Assembly (NCBI GenBank): GCA_018896525.1
Contig: JAHIMR010000030.1
Span: 1-40,026 of the forward strand
Direction: 5' to 3'
DNA: 40,026 nt
Source: Actinomycetota bacterium
GTDB taxonomy: Bacteria; Actinomycetota; Geothermincolia; Fen-727; Anoxymicrobiaceae
Numbering within the stretch: position 1 is the first letter of the stretch; every line of letters begins with the position of its first letter. Below, piece after piece: positions 39,504 to 40,026 of this stretch. Made by a program: the position numbers and the translations under genes. The notes below the pieces were generated by a model. The model saw nothing but the letters and a program-made list of their open reading frames with translations, searched no databases and was not told the origin of the DNA.

Positions 39504-39543
39504 GCCGTCACGCCCTTCCAGCGGGTTCCTAAGCCAATTTATC

Positions 39544-39698
39544 TTGTCTGGCCGTCCTTTGTCTAACCGGTGGGGTCAGGTGTTGCGGACATCCGGCGCT
39601 TTCTACAACGCCGCTATAACTATTGTCTGGCCGTCCTTTGTCTAACCGGAGGGGTCAGGTGTTGCGGACATCTGGTTCTTTCTAAACACCGCTATAAC
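39544..39698. repeat. 79-bp tandem duplication (two copies)
   Basis: TTGTCTGGCCGTCCTTTGTC begins at 39544 and again at 39623. The two units are about 90% alike and include GGGGTCAGGTGTTGCGGACA and GCCGCTATAAC. They lie in the gap between hypA and uppP. They share GGGGTCAG with R4. No gene is visible in 39504-39711. Confidence 0.85.
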
Positions 39699-39711
39699 AC
39701 CAGACCCCCGC

Positions 39712-40026
39712 TCAGGTGAGGATTTGCGCCAGAAGTATGACAAGCGCCACCGTGAACCCGTAGGCGATAAACGGCGCCAGCGTTCCACGCCGAAGGTAGG
39801 AGAGCATGTACTTTATGGTGAAGAAACCCACCACCGCTGAGGTGATAGACCCCACCACCATCATGCCCACGGTACACCCCTCCAGGCCCTCCTGTACCAC
39901 CTTTATTCCCTCCAACATCCCCGCCCCACCGATCACCGGCGCCGCCATCATGAACGAGAAGCGCGCCGCCGCCTCGCGGTCCAGGCCGCTTATCATCCCC
40001 GCCGACATGGTAATGCCCGAGCGAGA
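39712..40026 (-). CDS. uppP: Undecaprenyl-diphosphatase, C-terminal part (cut by window edge)
   Basis: The last 104 residues of a BacA/UppP-family membrane phosphatase, which recycles undecaprenyl pyrophosphate for cell-wall synthesis. The fragment opens with the family signature SRSGITMSAGMISGLDREAA (second conserved motif), followed by ARFSFMMAAPVIGGAGML and three membrane helices, ending VILLAQILT. The N-terminal part lies outside the window. Confidence 0.93.
   Translation of the reverse strand, partial: SRSGITMSAGMISGLDREAAARFSFMMAAPVIGGAGMLEGIKVVQEGLEGCTVGMMVVGSITSAVVGFFTIKYMLSYLRRGTLAPFIAYGFTVALVILLAQILT

Overview
The window is GC-rich bacterial chromosome with almost all genes on the minus strand. 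The gene content and order suggest an anaerobic, deep-branching actinobacterial-type lineage, probably an environmental genome. Supporting signs are a comEB-wecA-atpI order like the start of actinobacterial F-ATPase loci, several perfect TATAAT boxes 6-7 bases before an ATG (leaderless transcripts), a V/A-type ATPase, indolepyruvate:ferredoxin oxidoreductase, an AmmeMemoRadiSam radical SAM enzyme and hydrogenase maturation genes. The taxonomic placement is inference only. No rRNA, CRISPR array, prophage or transposase gene was seen.

Layout. 1-0.8 kb: start of tuf preceded by tRNA-Met, tRNA-Thr and tRNA-Tyr with a good promoter. 0.8-2.5 kb: STAS antagonist / RsbW-like kinase / DUF72 operon. 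2.5-5.9 kb: a basic membrane protein, AmrS radical SAM, dapA, a decayed FAD-oxidoreductase fragment and hbd. 6.4-8.4 kb: atpI, wecA-type transferase and dCMP deaminase, but no F-ATPase genes after them. 8.7-12.8 kb: two-component system and a FadH-like flavoenzyme. 13-20.5 kb: amidohydrolase, two HAD phosphatases, a tiny Cys-rich protein, radical SAM, Nudix, a GH-A-like glycosidase, an ADP-ribosylglycohydrolase homologue with an altered metal site, and a membrane protein. 20.7-24.5 kb: iorA-iorB-paaK. 24.8-26.4 kb: ECF sigma and its membrane anti-sigma factor. 26.5-35.9 kb: complete V-type ATPase locus in the order H-I-K-E-C-F-A-B-D. 36-38.1 kb: TrkH and a secreted/membrane protein. 38.2-39.5 kb: a 37-residue membrane protein, hypB and hypA. 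39.7 kb to end: uppP, cut by the window edge.

How the genes fit together. The K subunit of the V-type ATPase keeps the side chains that bind Na+ in Enterococcus hirae NtpK, and a TrkH-type K+ channel lies just upstream, as ntpJ lies in the E. hirae ntp operon. With the F-ATPase genes missing behind atpI, this suggests energy metabolism built around a (probably Na+-linked) V/A-type ATPase, fed by fermentation of amino acids and acyl-CoAs (IorAB, PaaK, Hbd, FadH).

The most unusual content is in the gaps. (1) A 169-170 bp element with about 19-bp terminal inverted repeats occurs three times (20.5, 31.8 and 39.0 kb); one copy sits inside the V-ATPase operon, another between hypA and hypB, and two copies supply the stop codon of the adjacent gene. 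It looks like a MITE. (2) A composite palindromic repeat (GGGCTGTTGC arms, a GCCGGCATCTTGCCGGC hairpin and a GGTGCC-N-GGCACC hairpin) recurs at 6.0, 8.6, 24.7 and, more scrambled, 35.4 kb. (3) Two tandem arrays (44 bp x4 and 79 bp x2) lie in other gaps.
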